In this document: piece after piece, positions 8,096-16,999 of the stretch
How the letters are laid out: the number at the start of each line of letters is the position of its first letter
Numbering within the stretch: position 1 is the stretch's first letter
Assembly (NCBI RefSeq): GCF_002163715.1
Contig: NZ_CP015698.1
Location: 1,364,001 to 1,428,000, forward strand
DNA length: 64,000 bases
From: Curvibacter sp. AEP1-3
GTDB lineage: Bacteria; Pseudomonadota; Gammaproteobacteria; Burkholderiales; Burkholderiaceae_C
Direction of reading: 5' to 3'
Made by a program: the position numbers and the translations under genes
Notes under the pieces: generated by a model
The model's database searches: none
What the model was told of the DNA's origin: nothing
The model's input: the letters and a program-made list of their open reading frames with translations, nothing else

Positions 8096-9118
8096 ATCCA
8101 TTTCGTCAGCCACCTGCTCGACCAGCTTGCCCTCGGCTACCAGGGTCTGGTAGTTGCAAACCTGGTTGCGGCCGTGCTCCTTGGCGTAATAGACCGCCTT
8201 GTCGGCACGCCCGAAAGCGCTGCTAGGCGTGTCATTGGGCAAGAGGGACGACACTCCCATGCTCACCGTAATCGTACCAACTTGCGGAAAGGCATAGGCC
8301 TGCACCCGCTCCCGCAAGCGCTCCAGCGCACCTTCTGCATGCGCAGCACTATCGCAGCGCATGAGGATGACAAACTCTTCCCCGCCGAAGCGGTACAGCT
8401 GGTCGTGAAAACGGAAGTTGCCGCGCATCAGGCGCGCCATCAAGAGCAACACCTCATCGCCAATCAGGTGGCCGAAGTTGTCGTTAACGCGTTTGAAATG
8501 ATCGATGTCCAGCACCGCCAACCACACGCCTGAATCAGGGCTGTCATGCCGGCGCTCGGGCATGTTGTCGGGCGGGGTGTTGGACTGGTCTGCCGTCGCT
8601 TTGAAAAAAGCGCCGTCAAAAGTCTTGCGATTGAGCAGCTCCGTCAGCGAATCGCGCTCGCCGTAATCCAGCAAACCCAACAGGTTCTGGTAGGCCAACA
8701 AGATGCTTTGAAGCAAGTCGATGTCCGCAGCTTGCAGAGGCTTGGGCGCCCGGACCTCCAACAAGATTTGCAGGCTTTGCGCATGGCCTACGGGCAACAC
8801 CACATGCCCCGCATCTTGCGGGTTGGTAGCTGCCCGACCTATATCCAGAGATTTCTGCCGCACAGGAAAGTCAGACACCTTCGGCAGCAAACTCCAGTCT
8901 GACCACAGCAGATCACGGGTGGCGGTTTCCTGGCCGAGTGACAGTGCAGAGAGGGAGAGGCAACGCCGGTCATCACCTTCACCCACAACACGAATGAGGT
9001 TCGCAGACTGAATGCTGACGCCTGAACTCGTGAGCACGAGGCGCACCAATTCTGTGTCCAACGCATCACGGTCTCTCAAGCCCCCCAGGGCCGCAAGACT
9101 CTGCACCAAAGCATTCAT
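8081..9118 (-). CDS. Diguanylate cyclase with N-terminal GAF-like sensor
   Basis: 345 residues. It makes cyclic di-GMP from two GTP. The C-terminal GGDEF domain (about 155-325) has DSLTELLNRKTFD, the metal/substrate block VLDIDHFKRVNDNFGHLIGD, and an intact GGEEF active site in YRFGGEEFVIL. RFHD lies exactly five residues before GGEEF, a complete RxxD inhibitory I-site, so product feedback is expected. The first ~150 residues resemble a GAF-type domain with no membrane segment, so it is a soluble sensor with unknown ligand. It stands alone and is divergent from the nitronate monooxygenase gene. Confidence 0.94.
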   Translation of the reverse strand: MNALVQSLAALGGLRDRDALDTELVRLVLTSSGVSIQSANLIRVVGEGDDRRCLSLSALSLGQETATRDLLWSDWSLLPKVSDFPVRQKSLDIGRAATNPQDAGHVVLPVGHAQSLQILLEVRAPKPLQAADIDLLQSILLAYQNLLGLLDYGERDSLTELLNRKTFDGAFFKATADQSNTPPDNMPERRHDSPDSGVWLAVLDIDHFKRVNDNFGHLIGDEVLLLMARLMRGNFRFHDQLYRFGGEEFVILMRCDSAAHAEGALERLRERVQAYAFPQVGTITVSMGVSSLLPNDTPSSAFGRADKAVYYAKEHGRNQVCNYQTLVAEGKLVEQVADEMDVDLF

Positions 9119-9255
9119 GGAATCTGTCTACCTTGTTCTTGTCATGTCCGGCTTCCAACCGCCGATTGCGTCTTAGCTTGACGCAACGCAAACCTCTCCG
9201 GGCCGCGTCAGCCTAAGCTCCGCGGTTGCTAAACGCCGCCATCTTAGACCACACC

Positions 9256-10482
9256 ATGACCGATACCAAGCCTGATATGCATCATTTGCCGCAAGAATCC
9301 AACGATTGGTTGCGCAAAAGCGGCCTGAGTGCATTGCAAATTGCCGGCCGGCGTGTGCTGCCTATCGTGCAGGGCGGCATGGGTATCGGCATCTCGGGCA
9401 ACCGCTTGGCCGGCAGCGTGGCGGCGGCCGGCGGCGTAGGAACGCTCTCCAGCGTGGACTTGCGGCGGCACCACCCTGACTTGATGGACCGTACCCGTGA
9501 GCTGGCGCCCGGTGAGGAAGCCAAAGCCGGCATCAATGCCGCCAACTTGGAGGCCATTGACCGCGAAATCAAAGCTGCCCGGGAACGCACAGGTGGAAAA
9601 GGCCTGCTGGCCATCAACGTGATGCGGGCGGTCAGCGAGTATGCCGCCAACGTGACCCGGGCCCTAGAAGCCGGTATCGATGCCGTGGTGGTGGGCGCCG
9701 GCTTGCCGCTGGATTTGCCGGACCTCGCCAAAGACCACCCCCAAGCAGCGCTTATTCCCATCCTCTCGGACGCGCGGGGTGTGCAACTGCTGGTCAAAAA
9801 ATGGGAGCGCAAAAAGCGCCTGCCGGATGCCATCGTCATCGAGCACCCGCGCCTGGCCGGTGGCCACTTGGGCGCAGCCAAAATCGCTGATTTGCAGGAC
9901 ACCCGGTTTGACTTTGAAAACGTGATTCCCCAAGTTCGCCAGTTTTTCAAGGATGCGGGTTACGAGCAGCACATTCCGCTGATTGCCGCCGGCGGCATCC
10001 GCACCCATGAAGACATTGCCCGCCTGCAGGCTTTGGGCGCCGATGCGGTTCAACTGGGTACTGCATTTGCCGTGACCGAGGAAAGCGACGCCCACGCGGA
10101 ATTCAAGCGCGTGCTGGCCGAAGCACGCGAGCAAGACATGGTCGAGTTCACCAGCGTGGCCGGCCTGCCCGCCCGCGCAGTAGGCACGCCCTGGTTGCGC
10201 GCGTACATGAAGATAGAGCCCAAGCTGCAAGCCGTGGCGCACGCGAAGAGCCGCTGCACCAAAAGCTTTGACTGCCTGGGCCAGTGCGGCCTGCGCGATG
10301 GTTTGCCGGGCTGGGGCCAGTTTTGCATCGACAACCAGTTGGCCGCTGCGCTGCGTGGCGATGTGAAAAAAGGCCTGTTCTTCCGGGGTGCCGGCCGCTT
10401 GCCTTTTGGCGACCAGATCAAAACAGTGCGGGAACTAATGCAGCGCCTGCTGACGCCCGGCTTGGCGGGTGCAGCGGTTTAA
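9256..10482 (+). CDS. Nitronate monooxygenase family flavoprotein
   Basis: 408 residues, a TIM-barrel FMN oxidoreductase of the 2-nitropropane dioxygenase group. VLPIVQGGMGIGISGNRLAGSVAAAGGVGTLS opens the barrel. Phosphate-binding loops are AAGGIRTHEDIARLQALGADAVQLGTAF. The Lys/Cys-rich C-terminal block SRCTKSFDCLGQCGLRDG is characteristic of the long NMO-like subgroup with a cysteine cluster. It is thought to oxidise alkyl nitronates; the true substrate here is unknown. The ATG at 9256 is favoured over an upstream in-frame TTG, and no strong ribosome site is visible. Confidence 0.88.
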   Translation: MTDTKPDMHHLPQESNDWLRKSGLSALQIAGRRVLPIVQGGMGIGISGNRLAGSVAAAGGVGTLSSVDLRRHHPDLMDRTRELAPGEEAKAGINAANLEAIDREIKAARERTGGKGLLAINVMRAVSEYAANVTRALEAGIDAVVVGAGLPLDLPDLAKDHPQAALIPILSDARGVQLLVKKWERKKRLPDAIVIEHPRLAGGHLGAAKIADLQDTRFDFENVIPQVRQFFKDAGYEQHIPLIAAGGIRTHEDIARLQALGADAVQLGTAFAVTEESDAHAEFKRVLAEAREQDMVEFTSVAGLPARAVGTPWLRAYMKIEPKLQAVAHAKSRCTKSFDCLGQCGLRDGLPGWGQFCIDNQLAAALRGDVKKGLFFRGAGRLPFGDQIKTVRELMQRLLTPGLAGAAV

Positions 10483-10498
10483 AGCAGACTGACCGCTA

Positions 10499-10540
10499 TC
10501 AATTCAGGAGCTGTCCGCGCACATTTGGCGGGCGCTAAAG
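10499..10540 (+). repeat. Dispersed repeat, copy 2
   Basis: ATTCAGGAGCTGTCCGCGCA, eight bases, then GGGCGCTA. It occupies the gap between convergent NMO and 2OG-oxygenase genes and could end transcription there. Confidence 0.85.
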
Positions 10541-10552
10541 GGCTAAAACGCC

Positions 10553-11293
10553 TTAAGCCTCACCCTGGAAACCACCAGCCCTCAGGGTGACTACCAAGGT
10601 ATCGCGGTAGCCTCCTTCGGCCAAGGGCTGGATGGGGGTGGACTCATGGATGACACGCTCATCGTCCAACAGCAGCAATGACCAGGGCTCACTCAGGGTG
10701 AACCGCTGGCCGTTCGGGCCATCGGCCTCGAACACACGGGTTTCGCCGCCCTTCACTCCGTTGCGGGCCACCATGAACACGGCCACCAGGTCCACGCCAT
10801 CGCGGTGGGCGCCTTCCGGCGTGGGGCGACCGATACCGTCAGTGGTATCGATGCGAAACTGGTGCGCCTCCGCAAACCAGGTGTGAGGGCCTTTCAAATC
10901 GTCTGCCACCCGGCCCAGCCAGGCCAATAGTTGCTGCCAGGTAGCTTGCGCTGTAACACCGCTGTCCATGGGCTCAAAGTGGCGCTGCATGCCGCCGTGC
11001 AAGGCGTTGTAGGCCAAGGGTTGCCAATGCGGCCGGTGCGGTGCTTGGGTCACTCCGTGGCTGTCCATCACAAAGCAGGAGTGGCGACGGCGGCGGTAGC
11101 GGCCACCATCTTTCAAATAGTTGTCCGGCGGCAGATCATTCCACCCGTCGCACCAGCCCAACATGGCGTCCAGCGACACCCCGGACAGCCCTGCAACTTG
11201 GGACGCTCCGACGACCGCGTAGCCCTGACGAAACAGGGTGGCGCCCAGGTCAGCAGGGCGGGCAATCAGAGGGGGCTGGAAGGAAATGGTCAT
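10553..11293 (-). CDS. 2-oxoglutarate/Fe(II) dioxygenase, IDO-like (PF10014 type)
   Basis: 246 residues. The fold is that of the 2OG-Fe_Oxy_2 family, which contains L-isoleucine 4-hydroxylase. The iron triad can be read as His and Asp in GAHRDGVDLV (~164-168) and the distal His in ERVIHESTPI (~215). The Arg that binds 2-oxoglutarate is probably in GYRDTLVVTLR near the C-terminus. Substrate unknown; free amino acids are hydroxylated by characterised relatives. The gene stands alone, converging on NMO and divergent from the hemerythrin gene. Confidence 0.88.
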   Translation of the reverse strand: MTISFQPPLIARPADLGATLFRQGYAVVGASQVAGLSGVSLDAMLGWCDGWNDLPPDNYLKDGGRYRRRRHSCFVMDSHGVTQAPHRPHWQPLAYNALHGGMQRHFEPMDSGVTAQATWQQLLAWLGRVADDLKGPHTWFAEAHQFRIDTTDGIGRPTPEGAHRDGVDLVAVFMVARNGVKGGETRVFEADGPNGQRFTLSEPWSLLLLDDERVIHESTPIQPLAEGGYRDTLVVTLRAGGFQGEA

Positions 11294-11394
11294 AGCGCCG
11301 GATTATCAACCGCACTCTTCTTTCGATGCCTGATGTGGGTCAATACGCCCGAAAACGTCTGCCCCTAAGCTGGGCCGGATCAAGGAGAAAACCG

Positions 11395-11901
11395 ATGACC
11401 GAAACCCTCAATGCCCCCGCCACCCTCGCCTGGAGCGACGCTCTGGTGCTCGACATGCCCGTGATGGACGAAGTGCACCAAGAGTTTGTGGCCCTGCTGG
11501 AGCGCGTGGTGCTGGCGGAAGACGACATGCTCATGCCCCTGTGGTCGGAGTTGATTGCCCACACCCAAGAGCATTTCGACCGCGAAGACCAATGGATGCG
11601 CGCCACCGGTTTCGCGGCCGGCAACTGCCATGCCACCCAGCACAAAGTGGTGCTTCAGGTGCTGCGCGAGGGGGAAGCCCGCGGCCACGGCGGCGATCTG
11701 GCTGTGGTGCGGCAGATGGCCGATGAGCTGGGCATCTGGTTTCCCCAGCATGCGCAAAGCATGGATGCGTCGTTGGCATTGCACTTGCGTTCGGCAGGTT
11801 ACGACCCGGCTACCGGAGCGCTCGCCCAACCGGACCGTTTGCCGCAAACGGAGATTCATGGCTGCGGCGGCGTCACCTGCTCGGACACTGCCACCGCCTG
11901 A
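11395..11901 (+). CDS. Bacteriohemerythrin-domain protein
   Basis: 168 residues. Hemerythrin domains bind O2 at a di-iron centre held by His, Glu and Asp. Ligand motifs are in order: DEVHQEFVALLE, HTQEHFDREDQWM, CHATQHKVV and WFPQHAQSMDASLALHL. A tail with two cysteines (HGCGGVTCSD) extends beyond the usual domain end. AAGGAG lies 8 bases before the ATG at 11395. It is followed after 13 bp by the yitT-like gene, so the two may be co-transcribed. O2 sensing or storage is inferred from the family. Confidence 0.92.
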   Translation: MTETLNAPATLAWSDALVLDMPVMDEVHQEFVALLERVVLAEDDMLMPLWSELIAHTQEHFDREDQWMRATGFAAGNCHATQHKVVLQVLREGEARGHGGDLAVVRQMADELGIWFPQHAQSMDASLALHLRSAGYDPATGALAQPDRLPQTEIHGCGGVTCSDTATA

Positions 11902-11914
11902 ATACACTCGCTCG

Positions 11915-12526
11915 ATGTCCGAATCCTCTCCTGCCCTGCGCCACCGTCCTTCCGAAGACCTGCAAGCCCTGCTCACCGGCACCATTTTTGTGGCGCTAGG
12001 GGTCTTGATGTTCAAGCAGGTGGGCTTGCTAACTGGTGGCACGGCAGGGGTGGCCTTCTGGCTGCACTACGCCACCGGCTGGAATTTCGGCCTGATTTTC
12101 TTTGCCATCAACCTGCCGTTTTACGCTCTGGCCTACCAGCGCATGGGGCGGGTGTTCACCGTAAAGACCTTCATGGCGGTGGCGCTTCTAGCCTTGTTTA
12201 CCAACCTGTTGCCGCAATGGGTTGGCTTTGAACATTTGCACCCCGCAGCCACCGCCATCATTGGCGGCCTGCTCATGGGCACGGGCATGTTGATTTTGTT
12301 CAGGCACAAAGCCAGCCTGGGTGGGTTCAATGTGCTGGTGCTGTACCTGCAAGATAAATATGGCTGGCGCGCAGGGCGCTTGCAAATGGCACTTGACTGC
12401 ACCATCGTGCTACTGGCCTTCGGCGTGACCGATTGGCAGCATGTGCTGTGGAGTGTGCTGGGCGCCGTCACCCTGAACCAGACTTTGGCGACCAACCACC
12501 GCGCCGGCCGCTACATGGCTCACTGA
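11915..12526 (+). CDS. YitT family membrane protein
   Basis: 203 residues, mostly hydrophobic, with about five membrane helices (starting near residues 17, 48, 75, 98 and 150). GLLTGGTAGVAFWLHYATGWNFGLIFFAINLPFY and FRHKASLGGFNVL are hallmarks of the YitT/YczE-type family. The soluble DUF2179 domain found at the C-terminus of many Gram-positive members is missing. No biochemical function is established. It starts 13 bp after the hemerythrin gene. Confidence 0.88.
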   Translation: MSESSPALRHRPSEDLQALLTGTIFVALGVLMFKQVGLLTGGTAGVAFWLHYATGWNFGLIFFAINLPFYALAYQRMGRVFTVKTFMAVALLALFTNLLPQWVGFEHLHPAATAIIGGLLMGTGMLILFRHKASLGGFNVLVLYLQDKYGWRAGRLQMALDCTIVLLAFGVTDWQHVLWSVLGAVTLNQTLATNHRAGRYMAH

Positions 12527-12576
12527 GCGCACACTCAGGGCGCCGGCAACCCTGCCGCATACCACCGGAGGCCCGC

Positions 12577-13161
12577 ATGCCCACCACAAACACCACGCCT
12601 ACTGGCTCAAGTCCAGCGGTGGATCAACACCAGCTCGGCCTGCTACGTGAACACCGGCGCAAACACCGGCACAAGCACCCGCCAAAAGTCACCGCCGCGC
12701 CAGAGCACTTTGACCTGCCACCGCCCACCCGCGGGCAGCGCATGGCAGACGTGGTGGCGCGCACCGTGGGGTCGTGGCGCTTCATCCTGATCCAGAGTGG
12801 CCTAATCGTGGTGTGGATCACCGGCAATGTGCTGACCGGGTCGCACGCCTGGGACCCCTACCCCTTCATCCTGCTGAACCTGCTACTGTCGTTCCAGGCG
12901 GCCTACACGGCGCCGGCCATCATGATGAGCCAGAACCGTCAGTCCGAGCTGGACCGCAAACATGCCGAGAGCGACTACGAGGTCAACGTCAAGGCGGAGC
13001 TGGAGATTGAGCTGCTGCACGAGAAAATCGATCTGCTCAAAGACAAGGAGCTTTTGCTGCTGACCCAAGCGGTCAAAGAGCTGTCGAGCCAGCTGGCCGA
13101 ACTGCGCAGCCAAAGTGCGATGCCACCGCACACCGCCGCGCATCCACACACCACGACTTAA
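12577..13161 (+). CDS. DUF1003 family membrane protein
   Basis: 194 residues. An N-terminal His/Lys-rich cytoplasmic segment (HRRKHRHKHPPK) leads to FDLPPPTRGQRMADVVARTVGSW. Two membrane helices (about 63-80 and 93-115) surround WDPYPFILLNLLLSFQAAYTAPAIMMSQNRQ, the DUF1003 core. A predicted coiled coil follows (residues ~125-180, AELEIELLHEKIDLLKDKELLLLTQ) and a His/Pro tail. Function unknown. GGAGG precedes the ATG at 12577. It lies 50 bp after the yitT-like gene. Confidence 0.9.
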   Translation: MPTTNTTPTGSSPAVDQHQLGLLREHRRKHRHKHPPKVTAAPEHFDLPPPTRGQRMADVVARTVGSWRFILIQSGLIVVWITGNVLTGSHAWDPYPFILLNLLLSFQAAYTAPAIMMSQNRQSELDRKHAESDYEVNVKAELEIELLHEKIDLLKDKELLLLTQAVKELSSQLAELRSQSAMPPHTAAHPHTTT

Positions 13162-13259
13162 GAACTCAAGCCCGGGCTTGTCACCTAGGCTACCAAGCTA
13201 CGCACGGTACGGCGCTACCATCCGCGACCATTGTTGCCCCCCTTCCCCCCGGAGCCCCT

Positions 13260-14306
13260 ATGACCCAAGCCCTGTCTACCCTGATCAACCACCAGATCCG
13301 CCTGGCCGCGCGCCCCGTGGGCATGCCCAAAGCCAGCGACTGGAGCCACACCTCCGAGCCGGTGGCAGAGCCCGCTGAGGGCGGAGTGACCCTCAAAACC
13401 TTGGCGCTGAGCCTGGACCCCGCGATGCGCGGCTGGATGAATGAAGGCAAGAGCTATATCCCGCCGGTGGGCATTGGTGAAGTCATGCGCGCCGGTGGCG
13501 TGGGCGTGGTGGTGGCCAGCAAGAGCGACAAATACGCCGTTGGCGACTATGTGAGCGCCGGCTTCGGTGTGCAGGAATACATCACGATTGCCAAGGACGA
13601 GATGAAGCGCAACGGCTTGGTCAAAATCGACCTGCGTGCCGGTACCCTGACCCAGTGGCTCAATGTGCTGGGCATGCCTGGGATGACCGGCTATTTCGGC
13701 CTGATGGATGTGGGCCAGCCCAAAGCGGGCGAGACCATCGTGATCTCCGGTGCCGCCGGTGCCGTGGGGCAGACCGTAGGCCAGGTCGCCAAAATCTTGG
13801 GCCTGCGCGTGGTCGGCATTGCGGGCGGCCCCGCCAAGTGCGAGTGGGTGGTCAAGGAACTGGGCTTTGATGCTTGCATCGACTACAAGGCCGGCCCCGG
13901 CGCCGTACGCGCAGGCCTGAAAGAGCATTGCACGTCCGGCGTCGACATTTACTTCGACAACGTGGGCGGCGAGATTCTGGACGACGTGCTGGCCCGCATC
14001 AACCGCAAGGCTCGCATCATCATCTGCGGCGCCATCAGCCAGTACAACAACACGACGGCCGTGCAAGGCCCCAAGAACTACCTGAGTCTGCTGGTGAACC
14101 GCGCGCGCATGGAAGGCATTGTGGTGTTCGACTACGCCGACCGCTACCACCTTGCCGTGGCCGAAATGGCCGGCTACCTGAAAGACGGTCGCATGAAGAG
14201 CAAGGAAGACGTAGTGGTGGGCCTGCAGACCTTCCCGGAGACGCTACTCAAGCTCTTCAACGGAGAAAACTTCGGCAAGCTGGTGCTGGAAGTCGCCAAG
14301 GGCTGA
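13260..14306 (+). CDS. NADP-dependent MDR oxidoreductase (CurA/prostaglandin reductase-like)
   Basis: 348 residues, zinc-free medium-chain dehydrogenase family. The Rossmann site is VISGAAGAVGQTVGQVAK (~163-180). LSLDPAMRGWMN, MPGMTGYFGLMDVG and DNVGGEILDDVL are typical of leukotriene/prostaglandin reductases and bacterial CurA/YncB. They reduce the double bond of enones with NADPH. No Zn-ligand cysteines are present. The N-terminus from 13260 fits the family. Transcription may end at the strong hairpin at 14442, which lies inside the next gene. Confidence 0.93.
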   Translation: MTQALSTLINHQIRLAARPVGMPKASDWSHTSEPVAEPAEGGVTLKTLALSLDPAMRGWMNEGKSYIPPVGIGEVMRAGGVGVVVASKSDKYAVGDYVSAGFGVQEYITIAKDEMKRNGLVKIDLRAGTLTQWLNVLGMPGMTGYFGLMDVGQPKAGETIVISGAAGAVGQTVGQVAKILGLRVVGIAGGPAKCEWVVKELGFDACIDYKAGPGAVRAGLKEHCTSGVDIYFDNVGGEILDDVLARINRKARIIICGAISQYNNTTAVQGPKNYLSLLVNRARMEGIVVFDYADRYHLAVAEMAGYLKDGRMKSKEDVVVGLQTFPETLLKLFNGENFGKLVLEVAKG

Positions 14307-14368
14307 TCAGCAAACACAGCGACTGGCCCTGCAATACACGCCCGGGCCAGCGCGGTTAGTTCTGATAG

Positions 14369-15196
14369 ATGGCTGACAATCGGGCCTCCATGCATGCCAT
14401 CGCACTCCTGACGCAACATGGCAAACAAAGCGCCGTAGAAGGCCCGCTTCAAGAAGCGGGCTTTTCTGTGTCCACGATTTCCGGCTTTGATACCGACAGG
14501 CTGGGCACCTTCACCGGCACCGTGGCTCGCAAAGGCACCCAAGTGGATGCAGCGGCCAGCAAGGCCAAACTGGCCACTGAACTCAGTGGATGGCGATTCG
14601 GGCTGGGCAGTGAGGGCAGCTTTGGCCCGGACCCCTATACCGGGATGATCCCTTGGGGGCGTGAAGTGCTTGCTTTTTGGGATGCCCCCGCCCAACGCTT
14701 GATCTGTGCCGCGGTACAAGGCCATGAAACCAATTACCGACAAATCACCGTGCAAGACTGGAATGACGCCGCCGATTTTGCGAGCGCTATCGGCTTTCCA
14801 GCCCATGGCCTGATCATCGGGAAGCCGGGGCAAACAGGTTTCGACAAGGACTGCAAGGACTTAGCTGCCTTGGAAGACCAAGTGCAACTGGCCTTACAGG
14901 GCGGGCCCGTTGAGCTGGAGACTGATATGCGGGCGCACCGGAACCCCACTCGGATGCGCATGATCAGACGGTGCGCAGAGCGGCTATCTCATCGCCTGCG
15001 CAGCAACTGCCCTGATTGCGCAAGCTACGGCTTTGGCGAAGAGTCGCCCATAGCCGGAGCGCCCTGTGAGTCCTGTGGGCTGCCGACCCACGCGATCATG
15101 GCCAAAAACATTCGCTGTGATGTGTGTGGACACTCACAACGTGTGGACCTGGTCCAAAGCGTTCCCGCCTCACGATGCAACTACTGCAACCCCTAG
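14369..15196 (+). CDS. DUF6671 family protein with zinc-ribbon-like C-terminus
   Basis: 275 residues of unknown function. It opens with IALLTQHGKQ and holds GSEGSFGPDPYTGMIPWGREVLAFWD, ETDMRAHRNPTRM and a Cys-rich end. Cysteine pairs CPDC, CESCG, CDVCG and CNYC suggest one or two zinc ribbons. The start could be 14369 or the ATG at 14390, since the conserved part begins at MHAIALLTQ. An intrinsic-terminator-like hairpin lies within the first 35 codons. No operon partner is evident. Confidence 0.82.
   Translation: MADNRASMHAIALLTQHGKQSAVEGPLQEAGFSVSTISGFDTDRLGTFTGTVARKGTQVDAAASKAKLATELSGWRFGLGSEGSFGPDPYTGMIPWGREVLAFWDAPAQRLICAAVQGHETNYRQITVQDWNDAADFASAIGFPAHGLIIGKPGQTGFDKDCKDLAALEDQVQLALQGGPVELETDMRAHRNPTRMRMIRRCAERLSHRLRSNCPDCASYGFGEESPIAGAPCESCGLPTHAIMAKNIRCDVCGHSQRVDLVQSVPASRCNYCNP
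14442..14467 (+). terminator. Intrinsic-terminator-like hairpin inside the DUF6671 gene
   Basis: GCCCGCTT and AAGCGGGC form a perfect 8-bp stem with loop CAAG, followed by TTTTCT. It is the best terminator-shaped structure near here and lies 136 bp after the MDR stop, but within codons for EGPLQEAGFS of the next gene. It could end MDR transcripts and attenuate DUF6671. Confidence 0.55.
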
Positions 15197-15218
15197 AAAG
15201 TCATGCCAAACGCTATGG

Positions 15219-15254
15219 TTTTTATAGCTGCCCGCGCAGCCGGAACGGGCGCTG
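15219..15254 (+). repeat. Dispersed repeat, copy 3
   Basis: TTTTTATAGCTGCCCGCGCA, eight bases, GGGCGCT. It sits just upstream of the pilin gene and ends 19 bp before the preferred pilin start, so it lies in the probable leader. Confidence 0.88.
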
Positions 15255-15273
15255 TATGCCTAAAATGTGCTGC

Positions 15274-15804
15274 ATGACAAGCAACAAATTGGCAAACCGG
15301 GGGTTCACGCTCATCGAATTGGTGATGGTCATCGCCATCCTCGGTGTGCTGGCGGCTGTAGCGGTGCCCAAGTTCATCAACCTCGGCACCGATGCGCGTG
15401 TAGCCACGCTCAATGGCTTGTTGGGTGCTGTAAGAACCACCATGGAAACTGTGAAGGTCACCTCTGCCTTGCGCGGCACCACAGCGGTGGCAGACCCGGC
15501 ACTGAAGTTTCTGGACATGCAAGGCAGCAGCATCCGCCTCTGGAATGGCTACCCCGACCGGTGGTGGGACGGCATCGGCATGACGCTGCAAGGAGCACCG
15601 ACCATCTCCGGTGGGGGCTACCTTTCCACCGCACCGATTGTGTTCAACAAGTTCACGTTTTACGGTTACAGCAACAGCACCATCCCCAATGGCGATGCCG
15701 GTTGGGTGCTGACCGATGCCCCTACCCCCGCCAACTGTTCGTTGGCCTACAACTACAACGGCAGCGGCGAGCCACAGCTCATCCTGCGCACCACGGGCTG
15801 CTGA
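15274..15804 (+). CDS. Type IV pilin-like (prepilin) protein
   Basis: 176 residues from the ATG at 15274. A 10-residue leader MTSNKLANRG is followed by the prepilin peptidase site G|FTLIELVMVIAILGVLAAVAVPKFI, with Glu5 of the mature protein present. Two earlier in-frame ATGs at 15256 and 15265 would only lengthen the leader. The mature part has a globular domain rich in Gly/Asn and two Cys near the end (about residues 155 and 176), as in the disulfide loop of MshA/PilA-like pilins. No other pilus genes are nearby, so it must use a machine encoded elsewhere. Which system is not clear. Confidence 0.85.
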   Translation: MTSNKLANRGFTLIELVMVIAILGVLAAVAVPKFINLGTDARVATLNGLLGAVRTTMETVKVTSALRGTTAVADPALKFLDMQGSSIRLWNGYPDRWWDGIGMTLQGAPTISGGGYLSTAPIVFNKFTFYGYSNSTIPNGDAGWVLTDAPTPANCSLAYNYNGSGEPQLILRTTGC

Positions 15805-15817
15805 ACGCCGACGCCAG

Positions 15818-16999
15818 TCAATCGTTCAGCGCGGCGTAGACCAGATTGCGGAACAACGGGCGGTACCAGCTGCGTTGATTAGGAGCCTGGGTTAGCAAGA
15901 TGGCAAACAAATCTTTCGCCGGGTCCACAAAAAACACGGTGCCGGAAATACCGCTCCAGTAGTACATGCCTTTGCTGCCCAGCTGGGTACCCAACCCCTC
16001 TTCGAGGCGCACCGCAAACCCCAAGCCGAAACCATGTCCGGGGGGAAGCAGTTCTGCCGCGCGGCCACTGCGATTGACCGGAATGTCGCCCAGATGGTCA
16101 GAGGTCATCAGCCGTACCGAGGCGGGGCTGAGAATGCGTGCACCGTTCAAGGTGCCGCCATTCAACATGCACTGCAAAAAGCGTGCGTAGTCGGCTGCCG
16201 TGGAGCCCAAACCTGCGCCGCCCGCTTGCATGGGGGTGGTCTTGCGCAAGTCCATCAGGGGCATGGGTACGCCACCGTCCGGGTCATGAGCAAAGGGCTC
16301 GGCAATGCGGTGATGCTTGTCGGGGGGGACTACAAATGCGGTATCCACCATGCCCAAGGGCCCGAGGATGTGCGCTTGCAGATAGTCCCCCAAGGCCATC
16401 CCGGTCACGCGTTCCAACAGGGCACCAAGCAGGTCTGTCGCGCGGCTGTATTGCCAGATGCTGCCGGGCTCGTAGCGGTAAGGAATCGCGGACAGGGCTT
16501 GCGAGAAACCAGTGTTGCTCAGCATGCGGGTGCCCAAGCCGGCTTGGGCGTAGCGCTGCTGGATAGGGTCGTCGCCCAGAATCTCGTAGGTCAGACCGGA
16601 GGTGTGGCGCAACAGGTCTTGCACCGTGGGCGGCCGGGCCGGGGGCCGCGTCTGCCGGGCCGTTTCATCCTCTGCCACCCGCACATCGGCAAACTCGCTC
16701 AAGTGCTGGCCTACCGGGTCACTCAGCAACAGTTGGCCGCGCTCCAGCAATTGCATGATCGCCACTGACACCAGTGGCTTGGTCATGGAGTAGATGCGGA
16801 AGATGCTGTCCAAGGCCATGGGCGTGCCGTCCGCCGGGTTCTGCTGCCCGATGGCAGAGTGCAACACGGTCTGGCCATGGCGTGCAACCAAGGCTACTGC
16901 GCCGGGTAAACGCCCTTTGTCCACATCCGCTTGCAGCACTTGCTCCAGGTTCCGCAGAGCAGGCGCATGAAAACCCGGAGAGAGAGTCATACCACTCAT
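15818..16999 (-). CDS. Serine beta-lactamase-family hydrolase (EstB-like)
   Basis: 393 residues, beta-lactamase/transpeptidase-like fold, probably an esterase. The nucleophile motif SxxK is SMTK in FRIYSMTKPLVS (~70-73). The Tyr of the YxN-equivalent motif is in WQYSRATDLLG (~185). LQDLLRHTSGLTYE and GGAGLGSTAADYARF are typical of the class C/EstB group. I see no clear signal peptide, so it may be cytoplasmic. Its ATG overlaps the stop of the upstream methionine synthase-like gene (ATGA), showing translational coupling. The substrate is unknown. Confidence 0.9.
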   Translation of the reverse strand: MSGMTLSPGFHAPALRNLEQVLQADVDKGRLPGAVALVARHGQTVLHSAIGQQNPADGTPMALDSIFRIYSMTKPLVSVAIMQLLERGQLLLSDPVGQHLSEFADVRVAEDETARQTRPPARPPTVQDLLRHTSGLTYEILGDDPIQQRYAQAGLGTRMLSNTGFSQALSAIPYRYEPGSIWQYSRATDLLGALLERVTGMALGDYLQAHILGPLGMVDTAFVVPPDKHHRIAEPFAHDPDGGVPMPLMDLRKTTPMQAGGAGLGSTAADYARFLQCMLNGGTLNGARILSPASVRLMTSDHLGDIPVNRSGRAAELLPPGHGFGLGFAVRLEEGLGTQLGSKGMYYWSGISGTVFFVDPAKDLFAILLTQAPNQRSWYRPLFRNLVYAALND

